Below are positions 11,161-22,312 of a DNA stretch of 64,000 nt, piece after piece; the stretch's first letter is position 1; each line of letters opens with the position of its first letter. Source of the stretch: Colius striatus (Eukaryota > Chordata > Aves > Coliiformes > Coliidae); the NCBI RefSeq assembly GCF_028858725.1, contig NC_084776.1:1-64000 (forward strand), given 5' to 3'. Below the pieces are notes generated by a model, which was not told the origin of the DNA, searched no databases, and saw only the letters and a program-made list of their open reading frames with translations. Both the position numbers and the translations under genes were made by a program.

Positions 11161-13605
11161 TGCTTTACCCTACACGCTCGGGCAGAGTGGCTCCACCCCA
11201 CACCCGTGGGCAAACACCGACACCACGTGAAAGAACACATAGACAACATAAAGACAACAGGGAATTCGGCTCAGAGACGCCCTGGCCACAGATGATGTTG
11301 ACTGGAAAGACCTACAGGATGCTACATTGAAGGGAGAAGGCTCTATAGTGGCCTGCCTGAAGAGGGCAGATGTAACAGACCAGGCCTGCGCCAGAGGAAC
11401 GCCCCAGACCTGAGATCCTGAGGACATGAGGAAGAAGTCTGGGTCTGTGCAAAGGGATGGCTGAAGAGCAGAGCCGCCGATGCAGCCAGAAGTGGTACCG
11501 CAGAACAATACGGTCAGGAATCTTCCAAGGTGCGAGATGGATCTACGCTTAAGGATGGCTACGCAAGAAGAGCTTGATTCACACTGCATCACTGCATACA
11601 GTGTTCAAGACCGTGAGGATGCTGCCTGAGATCCAGACCTTGCCGCCAAAGAGCAAAGAGCGATGAATGAGGAAGCCCGAGTAAGTGGACGTGGAGAACA
11701 CAGACAACACAAGACAACACAGAGGCTGGAGTCACTCTGCCCGGTACATGCTGCCAAAAAAGAACTAACTGCCTCCCTTTCCTTAACTGGTGGGGACTGG
11801 CTATGGAACATTACTCTCCTCTACACGACCTTTGAAACACTTCACTGTGACTTGCAACCTTGTTCCCTCCTCCCTGCCCCAACACAGCATTGTCCCTGTA
11901 TTTAACTAGCAAGCACAATAGAAACTTGAAAACACAGCAAAAAAAAAGTCGCTACTGAAGCCCAAGACCATACTCACTCCACAAAGCCCCAGGCACGCCC
12001 CAAAGCCAAAAGCCCCAGGCACGCCCCAAAGCCAAAAGCCCTGAAAGACCAGGCACTGCACAAAACCCCTGAAAGCCAAAACTCCAAAGGTCCAGGCACT
12101 ACACAAAACCCCTCCCTGTAACTCCTACCTTGGTCCCCTCCTCCCAGCCCCAGCACAACATGATCCCCGTACTTAACTTGCAGAGAGCCACAGGTCCAAT
12201 TCAAAAAATGCTATCGGGTGCTACTGCAATACCACACTCTGTCCACATGACAACAGCACTGACGGGCTCTGCTTGCCCCTTGTGTTGTTATTTGGAGAAC
12301 AGCTTCTGTCTCTGGAAATAGAACAAAACAAGTCACCCAGATGCAAAACCAAGTCACTGAGCAAAACCCTCAAAAGCTCACCTGCTATACAAAGCCCCAA
12401 CACCTCCCTCGGCAGCCAAAGCCCCAACTCCCACGTATCAAAAGCGAACTGACATACACTCAGTGCTCCTCCACCTGCCCTTGACTCTACATCCCCACGC
12501 AGAGCACCTCTACGATAAACACACACATATAAACACCAACACCACACAGAACACAGACAACACAACACAGAAGTGAGGAGACTCGGTCACACGATGCCGG
12601 GACTGGAGATGCCCTAAAGTAAAGACCTACGGGGCTGTGACAAAGAAGCGAGGCTCCACGGCAGCCACACAAAGAGGCTAAGGGAACAGCCCAGGATCAG
12701 GACTGGGATGATGGATGTGCAAGAAGCCTGACCGTGAGTCCCAGAGAATGTAGCAATGAAGGGAATGAGAACAAATCTCAGAACAGGGATGCCTACTGAG
12801 AAGAGCTGCTGATGCAGCCTGGAACGCTGCACTGTGGAAAACGACTGACAAAGAATTTCAAGATCTAAAGATGATCCACAGTTTAAGCTTCTTATGAAAG
12901 AAAAGTGGCACTGATGGGCACCGGAATGAGGAGGTTTGTTCTTTGAGACCTCAAGGAAAGTGGCCGAGTCATGTGCCGTGTGCCTCAAGTGCAAAAAAAG
13001 ACTTTGGGACTCGAGGAAATCCTGAGATGTGAAGGACAGACAACACAACAACCCACACAGACACTGGAGCCACTCTGCCTGCCACACATTGCCCTTGTCC
13101 TGAGAAGTAACTTCCTTTCCTTGCCTAATGGGGACTCGCTACGGAACATTCCTCTACACAACCTTTGTAATTCCTCCCTGTGACTCCCGACCTTATCCCC
13201 TCCTCCCAGCCCCAACACAGAATTATCCTTAACTGCCAAAGCCCAAAGGCAAACTGACTGAGCCAAAGCCCAAAGTCACACTCACAAAATAGAACCCCAA
13301 AAGTCCAGTCCCTACACAAAAACCTTAAGTCAAAACCACACTCGCATAACAAACCCACTAAGTCAAAAACCACACTCGCTCAACAAAATACCACAGCCAA
13401 AACCCAAAAGGTCCATTCACCAAAGAGAACCCCAAAGCCAAAAGCCGACTCCCTCAACAAAACACCAAAGGAAAAACCACATTATTGTAACAAAACCCCT
13501 AAGCCAAAACCCAAAAAGTCCACTCAACTAAACACAATCCCAAAGCCCAAGGTCAAAACCACACTCACTACACAAAATCCCGGAAAGTCAAAACCACTGA
13601 CAGCC

Positions 13606-13850
13606 CAGGCACTACACAAAACCCCTGACAGCCCAGGCACTACACAAAACCCCTGACAGCCCAGGCACTACACAAAACCCCTGACAGCCAAAACCGCTGA
13701 CAGCCCAGACACTACACAAAACCCCTGACAGCCAAAACTCCAAAACCCATGAGCTACACAAAACCTCTGAAAGCCACAACTCCAAAGCCCAGTCACTACA
13801 CAAAACCCCTGAAAGCCAAAACCCAAAAGCCCAGGCACTACACAAAACCC
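13606..13850. repeat. 28-bp minisatellite inside the tandem locus
   Basis: Tandem copies of a unit reading CACTACACAAAACCCCTGACAGCCCAGG, four or more nearly perfect and others degenerate. Looser relatives occur at 11990-12115 and 13240-13600. It lies in what would be intron of the minus-strand locus. Confidence 0.85.
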
Positions 13851-15234
13851 CTCCCTGTAACTCCTAACTTTATCCCCTCCCCCCGGCCCCAGTATGGCAT
13901 TATCCCGGTACTTATCTTGTGCAGAGCCACAGGTCTGATTCCAAAAGCTGTGTCGGGTGCTGCTGCGATGCGCTGCTCCTGAGCTGCAGTACTGCACTGT
14001 GTCCACATGACGGCAGCACCGAGGCGCTTTGCTTGCCCCTCGTGTTGTTATTCTGAACACAGCTTCTGTCTCGGGAAATAGAACAGAACAAGTCACCCAG
14101 ATGCAAAGCCCAGCCACACCCCAAAAAGGCCACACCCCAAAAAGGCCACTCACTCCACAAAACCCAAAAACCAAAAACCCCACTCGGTAAACAAAACCCC
14201 AAAGCCCATGTGCCAAAAGTAAAGTGACATACACTCAGTGCTCCTCCATCTGCTCTTGACTCTACACCCCCGGGCAGAGGGGCTCTAAGGTAAACACACA
14301 CACAAACACCGACACCACATAGAACACAGACGACATGACACAGAAGTGAGAAGACTCGGCGACACGATGCCTGGACAGAGAATACCCTCAAGCACAGAGA
14401 CCTACGGGGCTGTGACAAAGAAGCGAGGCTCCACGCCAGCCACGCAAAGAGGCTGAGGGAACAGCCCGGGATGAGAAGTAACTGTGAAGACTGGGATGAT
14501 GGATGCGCAAGAAGCCTGATTGTGAGTCCTAGAGAATGCAGTGATGGAGAGAGTGAGACCAAATCTCAGAACAGGGATGCCTACTGAGAAGAGCTGCTGA
14601 CACAGCCTGGAACATCGTACTGGAGAAAACAACTGACGGAGAACTTCAAGATGTGAAGCCGATCCACAGTTTAAGTTCCTTATGCAAGAAAAGCGGCACC
14701 TGACCGGCACTGAATCATGAGGTTTGTTCTTCGAGACCTCAGGGAAGGTGCTCAAGTCACGTGCTGTGGTCCTCAAGTGCAAAGAAGACTTTGAGATTCG
14801 AAGAAATCCTGAGATGGAAAGGACAGACAACACGACAACCCACACAGAAGCTGGAACCGCCCTGCCCGGCACATCCTGACTGCCTCTTAAAACCTAACCC
14901 TAACTATTTCCTTGCCTAAAGGAGGGGGTTCCCAAACAACCTCTCTCCACTGCTACCCTAAAAACCCCATCCTGCAATTCTCAACATCACCTCCCCCTCC
15001 TTGCCCCTCCCCGACCCTTTCGCTCAACTTAACTTGCGTGATGCTCTGAAGTCCATCTCTGTGGAAATTACGTCGCTCCCTGAGGCCTTTCTTCGGGTGC
15101 CACGTTCTTCCTGGGGGTAGGCAATCTGATCAAAAGAAATCCCACGAATGGGGCAAATGGTGAGCATTGCATCAGGCTACACCGATCTCCGCTCTGACAA
15201 CCACTCCCTCCAAAGGCAGAGGTGTTCCGCTCAC

Positions 15235-15397
15235 CCTGCTCCTTCCGGAGTCCCACACGGCTGTCGTCATCCCTTAGGCGCCAGAGATTCAAAGACAGAA
15301 AATAACTGTGGCGCTTCTTCGAATGCGCCGGCCCTCACACCCTCGTCGCTACCGGCCCGGCTCACTGCAAATGCTCCGAAGGCTGCCCTCATGGCCC
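15235..15397 (-). other. Candidate exon 'c', copy 1 (unknown gene)
   Basis: A 163-nt minus-strand block with acceptor CTTGTTTTTCAG and donor GTGAGC. It is the counterpart of 17021-17178 but five nucleotides longer, including a 4-nt frameshifting insertion. Confidence 0.42.
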
Positions 15398-15474
15398 CTG
15401 AAAAACAAGAAAAACAATTCACTGCCTTGCAGCAAGACAGCTTTAAACACCATCGGGGATCACACTTGCCTCAC

Positions 15475-15529
15475 ATTTTCAGCCTCCTCCTCAGTGTGTG
15501 GCTTCACCCTTCCAGGCATCTTATGGCAC
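15475..15529 (-). other. Candidate exon 'b', copy 1 (unknown gene)
   Basis: A 55-nt minus-strand block with acceptor TTTCACAG and donor GTGAGG. It is one nucleotide shorter than its counterpart at 17256-17311. Confidence 0.4.
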
Positions 15530-15614
15530 CTGTGAAAAGATACAAACAAGAAACTAAAACACATGATGAGATACTGAACAAACCCACAGGGATCCCCATC
15601 TCTGGCTCCTTTAC

Positions 15615-15722
15615 CTTGGCCTCTAGCCCTCCACTGGGGTCATTCCATCCTGCTGCATCAGGCTGAGGGTCCTCCAGTGAGACACAAACGAGGAAATCTG
15701 GTAACTTCATCACCGATGGCCC
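15615..15722 (-). other. Candidate exon 'a', copy 1 (unknown gene)
   Basis: A 108-nt minus-strand block, the counterpart of 17396-17503, with acceptor TTTTTAG and donor GTAAAG. The open frame ends PDAAGWNDPSGGLEAK, and PDAAGWNDP is identical in both copies. Its function is unknown. Confidence 0.42.
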
Positions 15723-17020
15723 CTAAAAACAGCTGCTTTAGCCCCCGATCTCTGCTGACCTGGCCGAGTCCTCTCCGATGCCCGTGTCCTGCCTCCCTCG
15801 TGCCTTCGAACCCTCAAAACAGAACGCAAAACACAGTATCATGCAGCGGTACATCTGCCCATCACACTCTTGTCTCTCACCTCACATCATCGCTAACCTT
15901 CTCTTGGCGATCTGGTCCGTCCTCAGGTCGCTATCTGGGATGCGGCTTGTGTCCCCTGCGTCTGCGAAGACAGATAGAAAACAAATCACCCAAGAGCCCA
16001 ACCACAGACAAACAGTTCCAAAGCTCGACACTCTACAAAGCTGTTCAAAATTCAACTCCAGGCTGGCATTACAGCAAATCCCTAACGCTGGGCCTCACAT
16101 CCCCCGGGCAGAGCGGCTCCGAGCCCAACGCCCACGTGCTGAGACCGACACTGCAGGGAACATGGACACTGACATACAAATAGGAGACGAGTCCCAGTGA
16201 CAGAACGGCAAAATTGAAATGTCATTGAGCAAAAAGGCTCGTGGGGCTAAGATGCTGAAGCCAGGGGACCCTGGAGCAGCCCCACACACGGGCAAAGGTA
16301 ATGGCCTGGGATGAGAAGTTCCTGTCCAGACAGATGATGGATGCATGAGAAGCCTGGCTTCAAGGCTGAGAAAGCCACAGATGAAGGGAACTAGACTCTG
16401 TCTGAAAAAGGATGACTCGAGAACGCAGCGGCTGATGTCATGGAACGGGACCGATAGAAAACTTCAAGATGTGAAACCGATCCATGGTTTCTGATGCCAG
16501 AAAAGCAGTGGCCGATCGCCACAGGAATGGTGAGAACGACGATGAGAGACGCCCGAGTCACGTGCCATGCTCCTTGAACACAAGGAGGATTTCAGGACCT
16601 GAAGAAGCTCTGAGACACAGAAAACAGACTACAGGACAACACACACAGAGGCTGCAGCCGCCCTGCCCGGCCTATGTTAGCTGTCTCCTAAAAGCTCACC
16701 CTAGCCCTTCCCTTTCCCAAAGCAGATGGTTCCCAAAGAGCCTCTCTCCTCTGCTCCCCTAGAACCCCCACCTTACGATGCCCGACATGGTCTGCCCCTC
16801 GTCTCCCCCTCCCCGATCCCGTCCCTCAACTTAACTCTCGTATAGTCTAAAGCCCATCTTCGCTAAAACCAGGGTCTGCCTGCGGGCGCCACGCTCCTCT
16901 TGGGCATCTGCAAAGATATAAAAAGAAACCCCACAAATGGGGCAAGTGGCGAGCATTGGAGGTGACAGATGTCAACCTCCGCTCTGACAGTCATCCCCGA
17001 TAGCCCAGAGGTTTGCTTAC

Positions 17021-17178
17021 CTGTTTGTTCCACAGTCCAATGCTGCTGCTGTCATACCTTAGGCGTCTGAGACTCAAAGAAAATAACTGTGGCGCTTCTT
17101 CAAAAGCACCGGCCCCGACACCCTCCTTGCAACCGGCCTGGCTCATCTCGAAAGCTCTGGAGGCTGTCCTCACGGCCC
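17021..17178 (-). other. Candidate exon 'c', copy 2 (unknown gene)
   Basis: A 158-nt minus-strand block with acceptor CTTGTTTTTCAG and donor CAG/GTAAGC. One frame starts AVRTASRAFEMSQAG and ends SIGLWNKQ. The equivalent block at 15235-15397 is 163 nt and carries a 4-nt insertion (TGTC) after TTATTTTC that shifts the frame. Splice sites are preserved while the frame is broken, which suggests a noncoding or pseudogene transcript. Confidence 0.45.
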
Positions 17179-17255
17179 CTGAAAAACAAGGAAAATGCTT
17201 CACTGCTTTGCAGCAGGAGAGTTTTAAACACCAACGGGGATCACATCTGCCTCAC

Positions 17256-17311
17256 CTTTTCAGCCTCCTCCTCAGTGTGTGGCTTCACCTCTCCGAGGCA
17301 TCTTATAGCAT
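17256..17311 (-). other. Candidate exon 'b', copy 2 (unknown gene)
   Basis: A 56-nt minus-strand block with acceptor TTGCAG and donor GTGAGG. One frame reads AIRCLGEVKPHTEEEAEK. The equivalent block at 15475-15529 is 55 nt, so the frame is not kept between copies although the splice sites are. The intron to exon 'c' is only about 77 nt. Confidence 0.45.
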
Positions 17312-17395
17312 CTGCAAGAAACACAAATAAGAAACTAAAACACATAACGAGATACTGAACCAACCCACAGGGATCCCCATCTCTGCCTCCTTTAC

Positions 17396-17503
17396 CTTGG
17401 CCTCTAGCCCTCCACGTGGATCATTCCATCCTGCTGCGTCAGGCTCGGGGACCTCCTGCGAGATACAAATGAGGAAATCTTGTAACTTCATCACCAATGG
17501 CCC
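17396..17503 (-). other. Candidate exon 'a', copy 2 (unknown gene)
   Basis: On the minus strand this 108-nt block is preceded by a polypyrimidine tract ending CAG and followed by GTAAAG. One frame is open for all 36 codons (GPLVMKLQDFLICISQEV at its start, GGLEAK at its end). The equivalent block at 15615-15722 is also exactly 108 nt and keeps most residues. Joined to the next exon (17256-17311), this frame meets a TAA at the third codon in both copies. The frame therefore either ends there or is not translated. No family recognised. Confidence 0.45.
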
Positions 17504-19151
17504 CTGAAAACAGCTGCTTTAGCCCTCACTCTCTGCTCACCTGGCCGAGTCCTCTCCAGTGCCAATTACCTGGCTGCCTCGTGCCTTCGAACCTTCAAAA
17601 CAGAACACAAACACAGCATTATGTAGCAGTACATCTGCCCATCCCCATTTTCTTGCTCTCCCCACGCCATCGCCCACTTTCTCTCGGCGATCCGCTCGAT
17701 CCCCAGGTCACTCTCTGGAGTACAGCTTTTTTCTCTGCGTCTGCGAAAACAGATAGAAAACAAATCACCTAAGAGCCCAACCACAGACAAACAGTTCCAA
17801 AGCTCGACACTCTACAAAGCTGTTCAGAACTCAACTCCAGGCTGGCATTACAGCAAATCCCTAATGCTGGGCCTCACACCCCCCGGGCAGAGCGGCTCCG
17901 AGCCCGACGCCCACGTGCTGACACTGACACTGCAGGGAACGTGGATGCTGACACAGAAATAGGAGACGAGTCCCGGTGACAGAACGCCGAAATGGAAATG
18001 CCATTGAGCAAAAAGGCCGGTGGGACTGCGACGGTAAAGTGAGGAGGCTCTAGGGCAGCCGCACGCAGAGGCAAAAGCAACGGCCGGGGATGACAAGTTC
18101 CTGTCCAGACAGATGATGAATGCACAAGAAGTGTGGCTTCGAGAGTGAAGAACGAGAAGATGAAGGGAACTAGACTGAAAAAGGATGATTCGGAAGCGCA
18201 GTGGCTGATGCTGTGGAACGGGACCAAAAGAAAACTTCAAGAGACAAAAATCAACCCGAAGTTTAAGCTTCTAATGCAAGAAAAGCAGCTCCATATCGGC
18301 ACCAGAATGCTGAGAATCATCCTTTGAGACAGTAGCGATGATATCTGAGCCTTGAGCACAAAAAGGATTAGGGGACTCGAGAAAGTCCCGAGACACAGAA
18401 GACAAAATCTGGTATATGACACACAGAGGCTGGACCCACCTGGCCCGGTGTACACTGGCTGCCTGCTAAAAGTTGACCCTCTCCCCTTCCTTGCCCATAG
18501 GAGATGGCTCCCAAATGGCCACTCCCCTCTGCTCCCTTTAAACCCCAAACCTGCAATCCCCGACCCCATCTCCCCCTCCCTATACTTTGCTTTCACAGGG
18601 CCAAAGAGTCGATTCTGACCACGTCAGCTGACGTGTTCCTGCAGTCACCGGCTCCCTCTTTGACATCTAAAAAAAGACACAAACCGCAGACAGAACCCAT
18701 TGGCCGCATCTCTGGCGCCGGTCCCTCCTACCGCACATCCTCTGGCAATGGCTGTGGCAGTCCATTCACCTCCTTCCACACCCAGACCCTGTGACCTCCC
18801 TTCCCTTGCTGCACTTGGGCCCCCACACTTGAAAAGCTTTTTTCCTCCTCTGATCTCTCAGGAAAAAAAACCCACTCCTGCCTGACACCCCTGTCCTTGG
18901 AAGTCACGGCCCGGAACTCTGTTATTCTGACTGGAGTCTGTGGGTGCTTCTCATCTTCCATCTTCCCCTGCACTCTGAGTCTTGCTCAGAAGGCACTAAA
19001 TAAATGAATTTCTGACATCGATTCATCTCTGAGGAGTCTTCTGCAAGCTGCTGAAGAAGTTCTGAGTGTGACAGAGGGTTCTGGGCAATGTGAAAAAGAC
19101 AAGAGCTGTTCTCCTGTATACTGACAGCTGCTCTACGTTCCCTGCTGGCTG

Positions 19152-19262
19152 CTTTCACAGAATCATGAGAAAGAAAGGTCGGAGAGACCTCAAAAAATCA
19201 CGTAGTCCGGCTCCCTGACAGAGCGGGAACTCCTACAGTAGGTCACAAAAACGCAGACACGT
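19152..19262 (-). mobile_element. CR1-like LINE 3' fragment
   Basis: The + strand reads CACAGAATCATGAGAAAGAAAGGTCGGAGAGACCTC and then a decayed 'TAGTCCGGCTCCCTGACAG'. This matches the start of the reverse complement of the CR1 3' end as remembered. The element is a short, diverged minus-strand fragment. Confidence 0.6.
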
Positions 19263-20595
19263 GCATAGAAGATACATACCGTAATGCTGTTGAGATTATT
19301 TTACCTTCCGTCCCGCTAAAGAGATTGATATCAGCAACTTCCACATCTTAAAACAAAAGGGTTGAAAAGGATAAAGTATTGCATTCAGTCACGTCAGAAT
19401 CTTCGAGAAAATGGGACACGCCTGAAAAAAAAGAGAAAGCATTTTGTTGAATTCTCTCAATACCTCCAAATGGGAAATGCAAAATTACTAACCTGAAAAA
19501 CATCCATTGAACTGTACATTCTAATAGACGCTTGACTTCGAGCAGTCCTGAAGGTTGGCTCTCAGTCAGTCATCTTTGCTCATTTTAAGAGCAAAATGCA
19601 TCTGCTCTGAATAGCCTAACCTCAGTTTGCATTCTAACTGAAAAAACTAGCAGATAATTTACTCTATAGCAGCCCAAGAGCCCAATGAGCTCTCTTGCCA
19701 GGGCCTGTGGCTCTTATACACCAGGTCCCTCCCACTGCTCTCAGTGCTGACACCTGGGAAAGGGGAGGGGAGACTGCAGGGAGTCATAAAAGCTTCCAGG
19801 TGAAGAAGGCCTAGGTTTCTAGTGTGTAGAATGCTGGATGGAAGAAGCTGTTCTGCCTGAAAATTATGATAGTATTTTTATAGCACCAATATGCCTCCAC
19901 TGTCGGCGCTGTGACCGGGTAAGGACTGAAACTTAGCTGTCTAGGAGTAGCTGTCAAGGTAGAAAAGAAACAGCTGTTATACTAAACTGTAGGGAAGTAG
20001 GTTGTTTTGGTTTATTACAATTAAAAATTAACATAGAAAACTGAAGTGCTAGAGGCCACAAAAGAGGAAGGAAGCCTTACTGCACACCAGATTGCCATGA
20101 TGTTCTTTCTGGGCTCTGTAGAGCCTGGTAGGATCTCTCTGCCTTTCATGGTGCCTTGTGGCTTTTTCTGAGAATACTGTGCTGCAAGCCTGATTTGGGC
20201 CACAAAGCCCCATCAGTTCCCCCAAACCTCAGTGAGGATGTTGAAAATTGAATGGAGACTGTGAGACACCAATTTGCACCACAGAAACTACAATAGGGGC
20301 AAGAAACAAATGAAATGGAGACATAAAAATCTCCACTGGAGATAGCACCGAGCTGTTACAAACATTTAAAAACAGATAGTAAAAAAAAGGGTTAGCATAA
20401 AAATTGCAAATCAACAAGACAGAGAAGTTCATGGGAAAACATAAAATAGAAGAACAGCAGAAAAATTAACAATGACATTCTAACAGAATTCTAAACTGCC
20501 CAGCCAAAGCAGCAATAGACTCTGCCCTGCAGCATGGACCTGTTCGGGCAGTGGCAGGGGCTGAGGGGGAGCTCGGGTTGGGATTTGTTTCCTTT
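19263..20595. other. Unassigned single-copy sequence
   Basis: This is AT-richer, ordinary-looking sequence without recognised coding exons or repeats. A TATA-like CATAAAAG lies near 19786. The short open frames at 20021-20432 have no recognised similarity. Confidence 0.5.
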
Positions 20596-20597
20596 TT

Positions 20598-20598
20598 C

Positions 20599-20625
<27 letters not shown>
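20598..20625. repeat. Poly(T) run
   Basis: About 24 T follow TTTTCTT. On the minus strand this is a poly(A) tract, which could be the tail of an old retroposed sequence, but no matching body was recognised. Confidence 0.6.
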
Positions 20626-20630
<5 letters not shown>

Positions 20631-20699
20631 GCTCCTTTTTTCCTACTTTGGTAGGAACTGTCCTTTTAGCGCGTGTTCTGGGGGGCTGACGAGCACTAG

Positions 20700-20910
20700 T
20701 GTTCCTTTGGAGGACTTCCGGCGCATGGAGTGCACCTGCTGGAAAACTGATAGTCGCTTCCGGGGTCTGGAGGACTTTCGCAACGTAAACCGTCACTTCC
20801 GGAGGACGGAGGGTCGCTTCCGGGTTCTGGGGGGGGTCTTTCGGCCCGTAGAGTGTGACTTCCGGAGGACTGACAGTCGCTTACACGCTCCGGAGGACTT
20901 CCGGACCCTA
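20700..20910. promoter_or_regulatory. Tandem ETS-site repeat upstream of a CpG promoter
   Basis: Six CTTCCGG cores (CCGGAAG on the minus strand, the ETS/GABP consensus) lie at about 20715, 20757, 20796, 20817, 20859 and 20898. They sit in a ~40-bp degenerate repeat also containing GGAGGAC and GACAGTCGC words. The array lies about 200-400 bp from the NRF-1/YY1 promoter to its right. Confidence 0.65.
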
Positions 20911-21089
20911 GAATGGTGGTTCGGAGGACTGAGCTATCTCTCTAAATTGTACTCAAATTCGCTCCTTTTAACCCTAAATTTACGCTCTGTCTGCTAGTGC
21001 GTATACAATTAAACCAAATGCCATTGCTAATAGAGCTGTAACCCTAATAATTTACGAAATATAGCTGAAAAGATCCCCGCCGCTGGTGT

Positions 21090-21182
21090 TACAGGCGCCG
21101 CTGCGCATGCGCAGCAGCAGTGCTGTCACGGGCGTCACTGCGCATGCGCGTGTCTCGGGTCGCAGGACCGCAGTTTGTCCAC
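21090..21182 (+). promoter_or_regulatory. CpG promoter with NRF-1 palindromes and YY1 site
   Basis: TGCGCATGCGCA at 21102-21113 is a perfect NRF-1 palindrome, and TGCGCATGCGCG at 21139-21150 is a second. ACATGGCGGC at 21181-21190 is a YY1-type site that overlaps an ATG. The surrounding sequence is CpG-rich with no TATA box. Together with the ETS array this is the classic layout of TATA-less promoters of nuclear genes for mitochondrial proteins. The promoter could fire in both directions. Confidence 0.65.
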
Positions 21183-21316
21183 ATGGCGGCGGTACCGAGC
21201 ACCAGCTATTACCGGGCGCGGCCGTTCCGGCTCTTCGCCACGGGATGGCGCTACCGGCTACCGGCCATCGACAGGGGCTGCGGTACCGGCTTTTCGCCAC
21301 GGAGCGAAGGCACCGG
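21183..21316 (+). CDS. Candidate first coding exon, possible mitochondrial presequence
   Basis: An ATG in good context (CACATGGCGG) within the CpG promoter opens 44 codons followed by a donor-like GG/GTAAAT at 21317, where the unspliced frame would stop at TAA. The peptide starts MAAVPSTSYYRARPFRLFAT and is rich in Arg, Tyr, Ser and Ala. Its first acidic residue comes after about 29 residues, as expected for a matrix-targeting presequence. Its second half is partly a local duplication (TTCGCCACGG twice). I recognise no family and see no following exon. It could be the 5' exon of a gene whose rest is lost or lies beyond the repeats, possibly even GPT, but nothing shows that. Confidence 0.4.
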
Positions 21317-21319
21317 GTA

Positions 21320-21779
21320 AATTGTCAGGGTCGACGCTGCAGCGCGCGGCTGCGGAGCTGCACTAACGGGCCGTAAGGCGGGCACTCTGTCAAAGCCCTG
21401 GAGGTGGTGGGGCGGTGCATCTTCAGTTACATTACCCACAATAATTGTTAGAAGGCAAGGCAATTTTGGTAGAAAATAAGTCCCCCTGTGTTCCAGCTTG
21501 TCATGGGGTGTCAGAGGGGCCGGGGGCGGCTGGGCTTAGACTCTGATATCCACATCAATCTTGACAATCGATACTGCAGGACAACTATAATCCAGTGAAC
21601 AGAACACGAGTAGTCAAAAGCCAAATTACAACTAACGTTAACATACCAAAGACAGTTCTGTATACTGCAGAACTCACCGGCTGATACTAGAGCTGCCAGA
21701 ATGTTCTGAACTTAGCAGCCAGCTTATTGTAAAAGGGATTCAAATTCCTGTTGTATGGAACCAAGTATATTCCCAAATG
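21320..21779. other. Unassigned sequence after the promoter
   Basis: GC-rich near the promoter and grading into AT-rich sequence. No exon or repeat family is recognised. TACCCACAATAATTG-type sequence near 21430 marks the end of the CpG-rich part. Confidence 0.45.
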
Positions 21780-22312
21780 CCAATACCAAATAAAGACTCG
21801 GTAACAACAGAGCTGTTATGAAGCAGGTATTCTTTAGTGCGGCGCCGGATGCTCGGAGGATCCTTCCGCCAAACGTGCGTGCGGAAAGACTGAACTATGC
21901 TTCTTTTATATGTCAAAACGTGAACGTTCGACACTTTTCAAGGGGTTATTTGCTATAAACGTGCCTATTTAAACATCTTTACAGTTCATCACTTCACAGG
22001 AATTGCGTCTATTTCACATTTTTGCAGTCGCTGCGGTGGTCACTTGCTTCCTCTAGGGGGTCCTTCTGATGGTCTTCCTCAGTTATCTGCTGGATAAACT
22101 CCTGGATTCTGCTCGCTTCGGCACAGGCACTCCTTTTGTTATCATCGCTCGGTTATCTTTCTCTTCCCCTTTCTGGTGGCTGTCTCTGCAAAAATGCCTC
22201 ATGGTCCATCACTATTTACGACTTCTTAGATTAGGGAAGAAAGAGTTAGTTGGGAGAAGTATCTGAGGCTCAGTAGATGCATTTGTTTTTCACCTTGATT
22301 CTTCTACAGACT
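21780..22312 (-). mobile_element. Possible solo LTR of an endogenous retrovirus
   Basis: Read on the minus strand, the block starts TGTAGAAGAATC, contains a TATA box (CATATAAAAG, complement of about 21906-21915), then a GC-rich leader with GGCGCC, a tract CTTTATTTGG, and ends GGCA. This order resembles U3-R-U5. No matching target-site duplication and no internal retroviral genes are visible. It could equally be unrelated promoter-like sequence. Confidence 0.3.

Larger units (their letters stand above)
11160..18990 (-). repeat. Five-fold tandem ~1.8-kb unit of a minus-strand spliced locus
   Basis: A landmark resembling CCCCGGGCAGAG recurs at about 11175, 12493, 14267, 16102 and 17881. The spacings are about 1.32, 1.77, 1.84 and 1.78 kb. 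Similar text follows each landmark, including GATGATGGATG, 'GAACAGGGATGCCTACTGAG'-like words and a CACAGACAACAC tract. Copies 2 and 3 resemble each other most, as do copies 4 and 5. On the minus strand the units carry short exons with consensus splice sites. Frame-breaking length differences between copies argue against an intact protein. I do not recognise the family. It could be a long noncoding RNA or a decayed multi-exon gene. Confidence 0.65.

Noticed and set aside
12690-12960. C/D-box snoRNAs suggested by GATGATGG and CTGA words in the tandem units
   Set aside because: The words lie on the + strand, opposite to the splice sites. Terminal stems are weak and spacing is not conserved between copies.
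14885-14903. Interstitial telomere (CCTAACCCTAAC)
   Set aside because: Only two hexamers, compatible with chance in C/A-rich sequence.
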